Notes: generated by a model not told the origin, from the sequence alone. A stretch of DNA of 64,000 bases from Prorocentrum cordatum (GCA_963575745.1 CAUYUJ010019281.1:1553523-1617522), one strand, 5' to 3'. Shown: positions 42,390 to 53,755, counted from the stretch's first letter. Translations and numbers: made by a program.

Positions 42390-45117
42390 CTAACTCAGCA
42401 GCAGCGATCGTGCTCGAGGGGGGAGAAGGCAGGAGGATGAAGCCACATTGGACTCCCACATTCCACTCGGGAGAAGGACAGGATAACCGTCAACAGAAGA
42501 GGAGCACACATGAATATCAACCTGCCAGCCGCAGCCTACGCCCAGATAAGATCTCCCACCATCGAAGCATCCCCGAATAGCGTCGATCAGAATAGCGCTA
42601 GCTTTAACAAGGGATAGGAAATCATGCCTAAAACGTGTTTCACAAACTCCATGCCGAGCTCTGTGTGTGAACACATCCGCAGCAGTATTGTCTTCTCTGC
42701 ACACCCACTTGAAGATGTGTCTCCCAAGAGAGGCCGCCTGCACCCCACAGCTCTTAGCTAGAGTGTCTAAAGTATTCTGAATGCCACCCACAATTCTGTC
42801 ATAATTCACATTAGCAGTAAAGTCAAGACCTTGAGTCCACCGCGCAACACATTGAGAGCCACCCCGCAGTTCAACGGCGAGCTTACCTGTCTGGAACTCC
42901 CACTCCGTGTAATCCTCCAACATCTTAGCACACCGTTTAGACACCTCCTCCTCCCTCTTTCTGCTGAGCACCTCCGAAAGCAGATCCTCCTCCCTCTCCT
43001 CCTTAGGCTTCCAAGGAACAGGATCTTCGAGTACCAGAAAATCAGAAACGCCAGGAACCTGGAGTAGCATAAAAACTTCCCGAGCAAACTTGACCCAGGC
43101 CGTCTCCGTCCATTCAAGAACATGGTACCAATATTTTCCCCCCACAAGCTCGAATGGTGTTCTCCATGGGCGCATGCCAATCGGGGCGCGGCCAGTCCTC
43201 GCACGAGTCCCCGCACGTCCAGCCTGACTGCCCAGAGACAACACGAGATCGTCCCGCCCGGATTCCCACTCCCCCCCTCCGTGCAGCATGGACAGGCGCG
43301 CCTGCAGGTAGCCGTTGACAGCAGTGCCCATGTCCACCACCGCGGGCTGATTGTAGGAGCGGGTTGGGTCCTCAAACCTGTCTCTGTGCCTCGCCGTGTT
43401 CTGGGAAAGTGGGGTCCTCTGACGTTTAGCCTCATTCATGCACACCGTCTTTCTTTTTCGGCGGTTCAAGGGCTCAGAAGGCGTAGCATTACCAGCAGAA
43501 GCACCAGGAGCGCACGCAGGAGACGGGACATGCTGCGAGCCACCCACAACAGAAGCCTCCTCCGAGTCACCACAGCCCCTGCCGAAACAAGACAGAGCAA
43601 TATCTTTGGCCCATCTCCACTGTCGGTGCAAGAAGACTTGTGCCAACGACGGTCTGCCAGAGTCACACAAAGCTTGCCTCCCTCTTTTGTACATGCGTGA
43701 CATGAACACTGCCCAACCCTCCTCCTCCCGCTTAGCTCTCCAAGTCATCCTACTCAGCGTCTCCCCCTCCTCCTTGTGGATGAATGCAATCGTGGAACTA
43801 TCTACCGTGGCACCTTCCGGACCAAAGAGAAACTTAGACCTGACTCCCGACTCGTATCGTTAAAATTTATTGTTCCAAGCATTCCTCCTCGAGGGGTAGA
43901 AACAAAGATCCTTCCAGAAAGCACGCACAGCCTTACCCATTCGATATCGTACATCATCATGGTCGTTGACTTTCCTCGCAATCAACGTCCCCAGCACAAC
44001 GATCTCATCAACCTGCGGAATAGTAACGCTGGCAGGGAGGTTAGCATTGGGCTCTCCAGTAATACCTGGCGGGAACAACGTCACCATGAGAGGCTCCGTC
44101 ACGCCGGCGGTGGCGCCCACGTCCATGAACTCGAGACTACTCTGCTTCCAACGAAAACCATGATCATGGAGAGCCCACGTCAACTGCAAAATCATAGTAG
44201 CCAAAGTGGGGCGATCTGCAGCCGCAAGCAGCACATTGTCAGCCCATACGAAGTGACTCACAACAATACCTCCAACCTCGCTGGAGAGCCTGACCCCCAC
44301 AGCGTCTCTCGCCCAAGCAGAGGTAATGTCACCGAACATGACCAAGGATTGAGCTGTCCACAGGTCAGGCCCTTCCTTGGAACCCGTCTTGACAGACGCC
44401 GTCCAAGGGAGAGTGTCAGCGCAGACACCTTCAAATTGGAAGACAGCCTCATTGCCGACAGAATTCTCAATAAGACCATACCGAAGCTCAACATCCACAC
44501 CCAATCGCTCAAGCGTAGAAGATGCAACTTGGACAGTGGGTGAATCAAACGCAGTGGCAACATCCAAGGAAGCAAATACGACATTATCCTCCTTCCCCCA
44601 CAACCTGGCATGCCTACACATCGTTTTTAGTCCCGACGTCACCTTATGTGTCTTACGACCCTGCTGGAAGCCATACATGCACAGAGACGGAGCAACAGCA
44701 GGAGCAATAGCCACCAAGTGCGAATTGAGTAGTATACACAAGCAGCCCATGTACCATGTGTTAACCACCGAGTTCACAGCAAGAGTACGACTCTCATCAA
44801 ACTTCTTTTCCTTCCCATTCTTCAACATAATAGACGCACGAATGAACTTCCAAGATTCAGGTGCCTCCGCCAGTCGCCAGAAGCGCCGCTGGAAGCAATC
44901 AAGCACCACACGTAGGGCTTCCCAGGACAGAGAGCGTGACATGCGTGCACTGATCCCGTCAGCACCTACAGCGCTGCCTCCCCGAAGCCTCGAACGAGCA
45001 CGACAGAGAACATGCATGGTAATAGGAGAAGAAGTGTGAGTGCTGCACGCGCGTGCCACCTCAGCTTGAACCCGAAGCTGCTCCAGGGTCGCCAAGTTCA
45101 TAGCAAGACGATCCGAC
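42390..45117 (-). pseudogene. LINE-B(-) reverse transcriptase and RNase H
   Basis: One frame with TAA at 43860. RT: GADGISARM, FDESRTLAVNS (R-x-L), VVFASLDVATAFDSPTVQ (motif A with its Asp intact), HFVWADNVLLAAAD (WADN at 44246-44235), RWKQSSLEFM. The thumb contains QVDEIVVLGTLIARK and MTWRAKREEEGWAVF. RNase H in permuted order: AVELRGGSQCVARW (Asp lost, GGS), IFKWVCREDNTAADVFTHRA, IRGCFDGGRSYLGVGCGWQ. The Glu helix falls just beyond the frameshift. Very close in sequence to the plus copy. Confidence 0.8.
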
Positions 45118-46173
45118 TTAAGAGTACTTAGCCCTGACCACCCTCGTCATATCCTCCTTTGACTTACTGCGATCCTCACACAATTCACCATAAATCACCA
45201 TAGAGTTAGAAACAGTCTTAGTCTTGACCCCATCCCGATAACGATAAAGAAATAGACGTTTCTTGAACTGCCTTCGAACACGATTCCAACGACGACGAAT
45301 ATCCTTAAACGCGGCCTCATCGATTTGACCAGATTTCCAGAGCTTGTGAACTCTGTAGTGGGCCTCTTTCACCTGAGCCTCCTCCTGGGTCAACTTCGGG
45401 ACGAGCGAAAACGATTTAAACCCAAAGCAGCGCTTATCGGCAGTAGCCCCCTCCTTCAATAGTGATTCCAGGTCAGCTAGAGAAATGGATCTCCACCTAG
45501 CACGCCAAATCACCTTGCCCTCGGACTCCTCCGTGCAGTACTGGTTTTTACGTTCACCATTTCGGCCGCTCCCCCCACCCGACTTCCCCCCAGCAACCTG
45601 CGTTACAGCCAGATCAAACTCCCTGCACTGTTTCACCTCCTTACCCTCCTGCACAAACCACGAGGCGAACGATCGACTGCCAGTGGCCTTCGTCCTACCA
45701 GAGGACTTCCCCTGCAGCGAACAAGGGAGGTCGAAACATATCATCTTGTGGTCACTCCATCCCGTGTCACGAGAGCCAGGAGGATGCGCATACACGACGC
45801 GCAGCTTCGAACACATAACAGGTGTCTCCCAAGCCAAAGGACACGCAACATAATCAATGACATGTTTAATCCGAGCCCCTCCACCACACCAGGTCAACCC
45901 ACGATCCAGGAACGTGTTAATCAGCTTCAGACGTAACTGAGCCATACAGGTACACCAAGCACGCGCACATGCACCCTGCAACGCCTTCCTGCCAAAGCCC
46001 TCCTCCCCCCTCACAGTACGCCGATGCACACCACCCCCAGAGATACGAAGCCGATCAATATCAACATGAGGCTGCACTTCAACATTGGCGCCGGCGCACA
46101 CAACAACATCACATGCGCACAGCAGCACGAGAGAACTCAAGAAGAGCGTTCTGGTACAACTGGAACGTGGCCT
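45118..46173 (-). pseudogene. LINE-B(-) endonuclease, partial
   Basis: From DVVVCAGANVEVQPH (D-x-N strand, Asp now Gly) through INTFLDRGLTWCGGGA and HVIDYVACP to GWSDHKMICFDL, which keeps the SDH motif. A basic linker follows (RRRWNRVRRQFKKRLFLYRY). A 20-base deletion relative to the plus copy lies just upstream, near 46111. The N-terminal strands with the catalytic Glu are missing because the element is truncated at 46173. Confidence 0.7.
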
Positions 46174-47124
46174 GTTGCGATTGGACTGTTGCGTAATGAG
46201 TTCCAGAATTTGGCTGAAATGCTCAGAGGTACCCTGACTGAGCATAAGGAGGAGGTGAGGCAGGAGATGCAGGAGGAGATTGCACCTTTGAAGTCGGACC
46301 TTGAACAGCTAAAGGAGGTGGTGAAGCAGCAGCAGCAGCAGCAGGAGGTGGTGAACGCTCAGGTTCAGAAGCAGTTGGCAACTGTAGGGAATGATGGCGC
46401 GGCCAGCGATGCAGCCTCTGTTTCTACTCGGGTGAGCTTCGGAGGCAACGCAAGCAGTAGGGAGAGACCCCCATGTGTCCCTGGTTATGTTACGCTCTCG
46501 GGCTGGACCTCGGGAGACCCTCGTGACGCGCAGGCTCGGACGAGTAACGTCATGACCGAGGTCAGGGCCACCAGAGTTATTCAGGTTCTCTTGGATGAAG
46601 TTGGCTCGCAGTTCGAGGCTGATGCGAAGATCTTCGATCGAGATGCTACCAAGCGTGAGTTCCTGGGCAAGCCGTTCGGTGTTTTTAGGTTACGTATTTT
46701 CTTCGTCCACGGCACGAGCAAGGACACAGTCTGGGAGGTCAGGGAGGCTTTCTGGAATGCTATCACCTCGCGCACGGGCTCCCATTGGAAAGATGATTCT
46801 CTCCTTGCTGCTACCCAGTCGTGCATCAGTATACGTGCGCAGTGTGAGCCTTGGCGTGAGGGACAAGTGAGCGCAGGTAGTAAGCTTACAGCAACATACT
46901 TCCGTGCGAGGAACCCCTTGAAGAAGAACAATCGTGTACGTATCCAGTATGGGTATCCTGAAATGTCTTGGGATTGGGGCTATCCTGAAACCGGCGGGCA
47001 GATCTGTTTGGGAACTTGGGACCCCAGGCACGGTTGGACCCTGAGGCCTGGATCGGTGATGGAGTTTGACGACAAGATTCTTCCTGGACCCTGGCAGATG
47101 TTGCTGAACGGTGACTCTGTGTGA
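46174..47124 (+). pseudogene. LINE-B(+) ORF1, 5'-truncated
   Basis: The open frame runs in from the neighbouring element; the first internal ATG is at 46219. A long coiled coil (EEVRQEMQEEIAPLKSDLEQ, then a CAG-encoded run of six Gln at about 46330-46347) is followed by VPGYVTLSGWTSG, FRLRIFFVHGTSKDTVWEV and a Trp-rich C-terminus (MSWDWGYPETGG). Stop TGA at 47122-47124 overlaps the start of the ORF2 frame by one base. Role as for LINE-A ORF1. Confidence 0.65.
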
Positions 47125-48208
47125 CGTCGTACGCGCCCGTTGGAGCGGCCAGTTGGAACGTCAGAATGATGGATGATGCTACTGCTCTATCTGCTCTTCC
47201 TTACTTGCGTGAGCTTGGGGTGCAACTCGTCGGGCTTCAGCAGTGCCAGTTCCTCAGGTGTGGGCTGGTTTCCACTATCGTTGCTCGTCTGAGGTGAAGC
47301 TCGATAGCGGTTCGACGGAGGGCAAAGCAGGCGTTCTATTCTCACCAACTCTTAGTTCCTGTTTCTTGGGGCGCGCTGTTGGTAGACGATTTGTTGTCTG
47401 TGCCTTTCGTGGGCCAGGAGTGGGCGCATTCATCTATGCCAGCGTTTATCTTCCTCAGCAAGGCTTCTATGGGACAACGTCTGAGGGGTATCAGGCCACG
47501 TTCCAGTTGTGCCAGAACGTTATTCTTGAGTTCTCTCGTGCTGCTGTGCGCATGCGTCAAAAGTATAGTAGTCGTGATGTTGTTGTGTGCGCCGACGCCA
47601 ATTTTCAAGTGCAGCCTCACGTTGAGAACGATCGGCTTCGTATCTCTGGGGGTGGTGTGCATCAGCGCACTGCGAGGGAGGAGGAGGGTTTTGGCAGGAA
47701 GGCGTTGCAGGGTGCATGTGCGCGTGCTTGGTGTATCTGTATGGCTCAGCTACGTCTGAAGCTGATTAACACATTCCTGGATCGTGAGTTTACCTGGTGT
47801 GGTGGTGGGGCTAGGACTAAACATGTCATTGATTATGTTGCGTGTCCTGTGGCTTGGGAGACACCTGTTATGTGTTCGAAGCTGCACGTCATGTATGCGC
47901 ATCCTCCTGGCTCTCGTGACACGGAATGGAGTGACCACAAGATGATATGTTTCGACCTCCCTTGTTCGCTGCAGGGGAAGTCCTCTGGTAGGACGAAGGC
48001 CACTGGCAGTCGATCGTTCGCCTCGTGGTTTGTGCAGGAGGGTAAGGAGGTGAAACAGCGCAGGGAGTTTGATCTGGCTGTAACGCAGGTTGCTTGGGGG
48101 AAGTCGGGCGGGGGGAGTGGTCGACATGGTAACGTGAAAACCAGTACTGCACGGAGGGGTCCGAGGGCAAGGTGCTTTGGCGTACTAGGTGGAAATCCAT
48201 TTCTCTAG
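47124..48208 (+). pseudogene. LINE-B(+) AP-type endonuclease
   Basis: It starts in the frame overlapping the ORF1 stop: YAPVGAASWNVRMMDD, then VQLVGLQQCQF, where the catalytic Glu of L-Q-E is Gln. A frameshift near 47255 leads to FHYRCSSEVKLD, FIYASVYLPQQGF (Y-x-P), SRDVVVCADANFQVQ (D-x-N intact), WCGGGARTKHVIDYV and EWSDHKMICFDL (SDH intact). A second frameshift near 48135 leads into the linker. Confidence 0.75.
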
Positions 48209-48571
48209 CTGACCTGGAATCACGATTGAAGGAGGGAGCTACTGCCGATAAACGCTGCTTTGGGTTTAAATCGGTTTCGCTCGTCCCGAAGTTGGCGCAG
48301 GATGAGGCTCAGGTGAAAGAGGCCCACTACAGGGTTCACAAGCTCTGGAAATCTGGTCAAATCGATGAGGCCACGTTCAAGGATAGTCGTCGTCGTTGGA
48401 ATCGTGTTCGAAGGCAGTTCAAGAAACGTCTACTTCTTTATCGTTATCGGGATGGGGTCAAGACTAAGACTGTTACTAACTCTATGGTGATTGTGTGAGG
48501 ATCGCAGTAAGTGGAAGGAGGATATGACGAGGGTAGTCAGGGCTTAGTACTCTAAGTCGGATCGTTTTGCT
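48172..48571 (+). pseudogene. LINE-B(+) linker
   Basis: SISLADLESRLKEGATADK and a basic helix RRRWNRVRRQFKKRLLLYRY. It is nearly identical to the same segment of LINE-B(-). Frame ends at TGA 48496-48498; the homologous reading then passes through a TAG (GCT TAG TAC) where the minus copy has AAG. Confidence 0.7.
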
Positions 48572-50819
48572 ATGAACTTGGCGACCCTGGAGCAGCTTCG
48601 GGTTCAAGCTGATGTGGCACGCGCGTGCAGCACTCACACTTCTCCTCCTATTACCATGCATGTTTTCTGTCGTGCTCGTTCGAGGCTTCGGGAAGGCAAA
48701 GCTGTAGGTGCTGACGGGATCAGTGCACGCATGTTACGCTCTCTGTCCTGGGAAGCCCTACGTGTGGTGGTTGATTGTTTCCAGCGGCGCTTCTGGCGAC
48801 TGGCGGAGGCACCTGAATCTTGGAAGTTCATTCGTGCGTCTATTATGTTGAAGAATGGGAAGGAAAAGAAGTTTGATGAGAGCCGTACTCTTGCTGTGAA
48901 CTCGGTGGTTATCACATGGTACATGGGCTGCTTGTGTATACTACTCCATTCGCACTTGGTGGCTATTGCTCCTGCTGTTGCTCCGTCTCTGTGCATGTAT
49001 GGTTTCCAGCAGGGTCGTAAGACACATGAGGTGACGTCGGGACTAGAAAAAATGTGTAGGCATGCCAGGTTGTGCGGGAAGGAGGAGAATGTCGTATTTG
49101 CTTCATTGGGTGTTGCCACTGCGTTTGATTCACTCACTGTCCAAGTTGCATCATCTACGCTTGAGCGTTTGGGTGTGGATGTTGAGCTTCGGTATGGTCT
49201 TATTGAGAATTCTGTCGGCAATGAGGCTGTCTTCCAATTTGAAGGTGTCTGCACTGACACTCTCCCTTGGACGGCGTGTGTCAAGACGAGTTCCAACGAA
49301 GGACCTGACCTGTGGACAGCTCAATCCTTGGTCATGTTCGCTGACATTACCTCTGCTTGGGCGAGAGACGCTGCGGGGGTCAGGCTCTCCAGCGAGGCTG
49401 GAGGCATTGTTGTGAGTCACTTCGTATGGGCTGACAATGTGCTGCTTACGGCTGCAGATCGCCCCACCTTGGCTACTATGATTTTGCAGTTGACGTGGGC
49501 TCTCCATGATCATGGTTTTCGTTGGAAGCAGGGTAGGTCTCGAGTTCATGGACGTGGGCGCCACCGCCGGCGTGACGGAGCCTTTCATGGTGACGTTGTT
49601 CCCGCCAGGTATTACTACAGAGACCAATGCTAAACTCCCTGCCAGCGTTACTATTCCGCAGGTTGATGAGATCGTTGTGCTGGGGACGTTGATTGCGAGG
49701 AAATTCAAGGACCATGATGATGTACGATATCGAATGGGTAAGGCTGTGCGCGATTTCTGGAATGATCGTTGTTTCTACACCTCGAGGAGGATTGATTGGA
49801 AGAACAAATTTAAACGATACGAGTCGAGAGTCAGGTCTAAGTTTCTCTTTGGTCTGGAAGGTGCCACGGTAGATAGTTCCATGATTGCATTCATCCACAA
49901 GGAGGAGGGGAAGATGCTGAGTAGGATGACTTGGAGAGCTAAGAGGGAGGAGGAGGGTTGGGCAGTGTTCATGTCACGCATGTACAAAAGAGGGAGGCAA
50001 GCTTTGTGTGACTCTGGCAGACCGTCGTTGGCACAAGTCTTCTTGCACCGACAGTGGAGATGGGCCAAAGATATTGCTCTGTCTTGTCTTGGCAGGGACT
50101 GTGGTGACTCGGAGGAGGCTTCTGTTGTGGGTGGCTCGCAGCATGTCCCGTCTCCTGCGTACGCTCCTGGTACTTCTGCTGGTAATACTACGCCTTCTGA
50201 GCCCATGAACCGCCGAAAAAGAAAGACGGTGTGCATGAATGAGGCTAAACGTCAGAGGACCCCACTTTCCCAGAACACCGTGAGGCACAGAGACAGGTTT
50301 GAGGACCCAACCCGCTTCTACAATCAGCCCACGGTGGTGGACATGGGCACTGCGGTCAACGGCTACCTGCAGGCACGCTTGTCCATGTTGCACGGAGGAG
50401 GGGAGTGGGAATCCAGGCAGGATCTCGTGTTGTCTCTGGGCAGTCAGGCTGGACGTGCGGGGACTCGTGCGAGGACTGGCCGCGTCCCGATTGGCACGCG
50501 CCCATGGAGAACACCATTCGAGCTTGTGGGAGGAAAATACTGGTACCATGTTCTTGAACGGACGGAGGCGGCCTGGGTCAAATTTGCTCGGGAAGTTTTT
50601 ATGCTACTCCAGGTTCCTGGCGTTTCTGATTTTCTGGTACTCAAAGATCCTGTTCCTTGGAAGCCTAAGGAGGAGAGGGAGGAGGAGATGCTTTCGGAGG
50701 TGCTCAGCAGAAAGGAGGAGGAGGTGTCTAAACGGTATGCTAAGATATTGGAGGATTACACGGAGTGGGAGTTCCAGACAGGTAAGCTCGCCGTTGAACT
50801 GCGGGGTGACTCTCAATGA
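48572..50819 (+). pseudogene. LINE-B(+) reverse transcriptase and thumb
   Basis: 48572-49633 holds the fingers and palm: GADGISARM, ESRTLAVNS, VVFASLGVATAFDSLTVQ (first motif-A Asp is Gly), SHFVWADNVLLTAAD (WADN at 49427-49438), RWKQ. A frameshift near 49533 moves to 49506-50819, which has FMDVGATAGVTEP, QVDEIVVLGTLIARK, a thumb with SRVRSKFLFGLEGATVD, a proline/arginine spacer, and the beginning of the RNase H (LAVELRGDSQ, 50790-50816) before TGA. Confidence 0.8.
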
Positions 50820-51258
50820 GTTGCGCGGTGGATTCAAGGTCTTTACTTTACTGCTAATGTGAATTACGACAGAATTGTGGGTAGTATTCAGAATACTTTA
50901 GACACTCCAGCTAAGAGCTGTGGGGTGCAGGCGGCCTCTCTTGGGAGACACATCTTCAAGTGGGTGTACAGAGAAGACAATACTGCTGCGGATGAGTTAA
51001 CACACAGAGCTCGGCATGGAGTTTGTGAAACACGTTTTAGGCATGATTTCCTATCCCTTGATATAGCTAACGCTATTATGATCGAGGCTATTCGGGGAAG
51101 CTTCGATGGTGGAAGATCCTATCTGGGCGTAGGCTGCGGCTGGCAGATTGATATTCATGTGTGCTCCTCTTCTGTTGACGGTTATCCTGTCCTTCTCCCG
51201 AGTGGAATGTGGGAGTCCAATGTGGCTTCATCCTCTTTCCTTCTCCCCCCGTCGAGCA
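50820..51258 (+). pseudogene. LINE-B(+) RNase H, permuted, interrupted
   Basis: After the TGA at 50817 the same frame continues VARWIQG, NYDRIVGSIQNTL, then IFKWVYREDNTAADELTHRA (Asp codon 50991-50993) and IRGSFDGGRSYLGVGCGWQ (Asp codon 51105-51107). The frame reaches LLPPSST at the S-element junction. Removing 51259-52590 joins it in frame to ITAAELESARQLLLE (Glu codon 52605-52607) and the natural TAG stop at 52668-52670. All four RNase H acidic residues are therefore present in this copy. Confidence 0.75.
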
Positions 51259-52590
51259 CTGGACGCCGGCGGTAAACCGACAACTTACCGCCGAGGGATT
51301 CGTAGAGCTTCCTTGCTATATACCATCTCCAAAGAATTAGCAGAGTACGAGTAGTTGTTCAGCCCGAGCGCTAATAGCAGACTGATTGCAACCGTCTAGA
51401 TATATTCAACTAGCAACAGCTGTCAAGAAAGATCGTACAATACGAATACTTTTGCAGACCTAGCTCGAGTAGTGGACCGAGTTCAGACCTCTAGATGCTG
51501 CAGACAACCGCGTCTGATGATTCTGAATCAGTTACTGCGCGTACCAGCTCTGTAACTCACCTACAGCTCGAGTTAAGTATAGAAAACTGATAATATCTGT
51601 CAAGCGAATCGGTAGAATACGAATAGTTTCGCAGATCTGGCTCAAGTAGTAGATCGAGTTCAGACCTCTAGATGCTTCAAACGACCCCGTCGGATGATTA
51701 TGAATCGGTTTCTGTGCGTACCAGTTCTGTAGCTCATCTACAGCTGGAGTTCAGTACAAATACCGACGTCATCTGTCAATAAATTCAGTAAAACCAGTAA
51801 GAATACGAATAGGTTCGCAGACCTAGCTCAAGTAATAGACCGAGTTCAGGCCTCTAGATGCTTCAGACTACCGCGTCTAATGATTCTGAATCAGTTTCTA
51901 TGCGTACCAGCTCTATCGCTCTTCTACAGCTCGAGTTAAGTACAAAAGACCAACAGCATATGTCAACACTATCGATCGAATACGAATAGTTTTGCAGACC
52001 CAGCTCGAATAGCAGATTTCAGACATCTAGATGCTTCAGATGAACGCGCCTGGTGATTATAGATCAGTTTCTGTGCGTAACAGCTCTGTAGCTTCCTTAC
52101 AGCCCGAGTAAAATACAGAAAACTGAAAAGTATCTGTCAGGATGCCTCGAAGAATATAAATACTCTCGCGGACCTAGCTCGAGTAGCAGACTGATTTCAG
52201 ACCTCTGGATGCAACAGACGAACGCGCCTGATGATTCTGAACCAGTTTCTGTAAGTACCAGCTCCGTAGCTCCCCTACAGCTCGAGTTAAGTACATAAAA
52301 CCGACAGCACCTGTCAAGATGACTCGAAACAGCCGTTCCCGCAGCGACTTTTTTCTTGCAGCAAAAGGTACCCGACCGAGCTGATATTAAGACGGCGAGC
52401 GGGCATAAGATCGAAAATGGTGGGAAAAAATACTAGAGCTCTAACGAATTGTTGAATTTCGAGAACAAAATTTTGAACCGACCAAAAGTCAGCAAAAGGT
52501 CCGTCGAGATTTTCTTGCCAGCTAGCTCTCCAGCGCCCCGGAATGACTTTTAAGCTTCCAGCAACTAGCTAAGGGAAGCTCTACGAGTTA
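51259..52590 (+). mobile_element. S element, forward orientation (copy 4), inside LINE-B(+) coding sequence
   Basis: It begins CTGGACGCCGGCGG (R1-type terminus with ATTCGTAGAGCTTCC) and ends GGGAAGCTCTACGAGTTA. It contains about five units of the ~177-bp satellite (CAGACCTCTAGATGC-like words at about 51484, 51661, 51847, 52020 and 52197), then GACGGCGAGCGGGCATAAGA, CCGACCAAAAGTCAGCAAAA and GCCAGCTAGCTCTCCAGCG. Both boundaries are fixed to within a base by comparison with LINE-B(-). No net target duplication is visible. Confidence 0.8.
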
Positions 52591-52703
52591 CAATCACTGC
52601 TGCTGAGTTAGAGTCTGCCCGACAACTCCTTCTGGAAGTGGAGGACTGCCTGCGCTTGGCTGGTTATTAGGCCCTGCGGTGGCGACACGCAATACGCAAA
52701 AAC
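52591..52703 (+). mobile_element. LINE-B(+) displaced 3' end
   Basis: CACTGCTGCTGAGTTAGAG through GTGGCGACACGCAATACGCAAAAACC is the same 3' tail as LINE-B(-) 42412-42252, with a few substitutions and an internal deletion in the UTR. It encodes the last RNase H helix and the stop at 52668-52670. The 3' terminus joins GAGGTTGACGG of an R1 unit. Confidence 0.8.
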
Positions 52704-53029
52704 CGAGGTTGACGGGTTTCCGCCTGCTCCCAGTGATAAGACAGCTGGGAGCACGACGCTCGCGCAGCTCTGCAGAAGCGTCTCGCGCACCCTGGAGTCA
52801 CGCGTATTAGGAAACGCTAGGGGGCCACGCTCTCTGACACGCTGCCGTCACCCGCAAGCCGCTGCAACAAGATTGGACAACCGCGCGCGGGAGTGCGACG
52901 CTACACGCGCACACTAGGAAGCCACGCCCCCAGACCCGCTGCCGGCACCGGCAAGCCGCTGCGGCGTGGGCAACCGCGCGTGGGGGTGCGGCTGTAGACG
53001 CGCACGCGCCGGCTTCTTCTCTAGCAACT
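52704..53029. repeat. R1 half and GC-rich tandem repeat
   Basis: The R1 half GAGGTTGACGGGTTTCCGCC (52704-52723) is followed by two ~110-base units: GCCGTCACCCGCAAGCCGCTGC and GCCGGCACCGGCAAGCCGCTGC, with ACGCGCACACTAGGAAGCCACGCCCCC and related text. The upstream CTCTGCAGAAGCGTCTCGCGCACCCTGGAG links it to the array at 53.8 kb. Confidence 0.6.
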
Positions 53030-53755
53030 GGGAGCCGGCGGTAAACCGTCAACCAGGTTACCGCTGGGAGCCTCGTAGAGCTCGTTTCCACGCAGCGCTG
53101 GTCGTAACACACGAAGGAAGCTTTCTCAAGCGTAAGCTGGAAAACCTAGAAAACCACGTTTTGCGGTTTTTATCGAAAGTTGGTTCCTTCAAGTGTTTTG
53201 ATAGAAATATTACAATTATCGACCTGGGAATTTTGCTGGCAGACGCGGCATAGCCCACTACAGGTGCGAAAAATATAGCTCTCGAAACAAATTTCAAAAT
53301 CTCTCACAATCTTCGAAAAACCAACCCCATGTTGACACATTGTCCGCCGGGGCCGGGTCGGCCAACTAGGAGCCAGCGGTAAACAGTCAACCAGATTACC
53401 GCCGGGGCCCTCGTAGAGCTGGAGACACAATCAGTTTCCAGATAACAGTAAAAGGAAATTCGTTACTATGACTTTAGGAACTGAAGAAACGTTTCTTTTC
53501 GGGTTTTACAGAACGTCGATTCCTCCTAGTCTTTTGATCGAAATAGTCAACCTAGAGCCCTGGAAATTGCATCATCGAACGCGCCATGATCCACTGCAGA
53601 GAATGAAATCTGAATTCCGGAAACGATTTTCAAAATCTCTCTGAATCTCCGAAAAACCGACCACCACATTGTCCGTCCGGGCCGGATCGGCCAACTAGCT
53701 CCACCCCGCGCCGGAATTCCTGTAGCTCATCGATGCCGACGAGCTCTACGAGGTA
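53030..53755 (-). repeat. R1 and E2 repeats, reverse orientation
   Basis: R1 at 53030-53085 and 53370-53420, each followed by E2 text in reverse (CAAGTGTTTTGATAGAAAT, CATTGTCCGCCGGGGCCGGGTCGGCCAACTAG). The end, 53690-53755, is one inverted 61-bp CTCGTAGAGCTC unit. No gene. Confidence 0.65.

Larger units (their letters stand above)
42252..46173 (-). mobile_element. LINE-B(-): non-LTR retrotransposon, 5'-truncated
   Basis: It carries the C-terminal two thirds of the endonuclease, the RT and permuted RNase H, and the complete 3' UTR (to CAAAACC at 42252). The 3' end abuts the 5' end of LINE-A. The 5' break at about 46173 joins directly to LINE-B(+) in inverted orientation. Lesions: a 20-base deletion near 46111, a one-base insertion near 45122, TAA at 43860, and loss of one C near 42420. 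Confidence 0.8.
46174..51258 (+). mobile_element. LINE-B(+): non-LTR retrotransposon, inverted partner copy
   Basis: It carries partial ORF1, complete endonuclease, RT and most of the RNase H. The body is interrupted at 51258/52591 by an S element, and the last 113 bases resume at 52591-52703, ending at an R1 half. From 47490 onward it is the inverted counterpart of LINE-B(-). Lesions: frameshifts near 47255, 48135 and 49533, TAG at about 48545, TGA at 50817. Confidence 0.8.

Noticed and set aside
51259-52590. Spliceosomal intron
   Set aside because: Boundaries (CTGG...GTTA) do not give GT/GC/GA-AG at the positions fixed by comparison, and the sequence is a dispersed repeat. Intron-like removal remains only a hypothesis.
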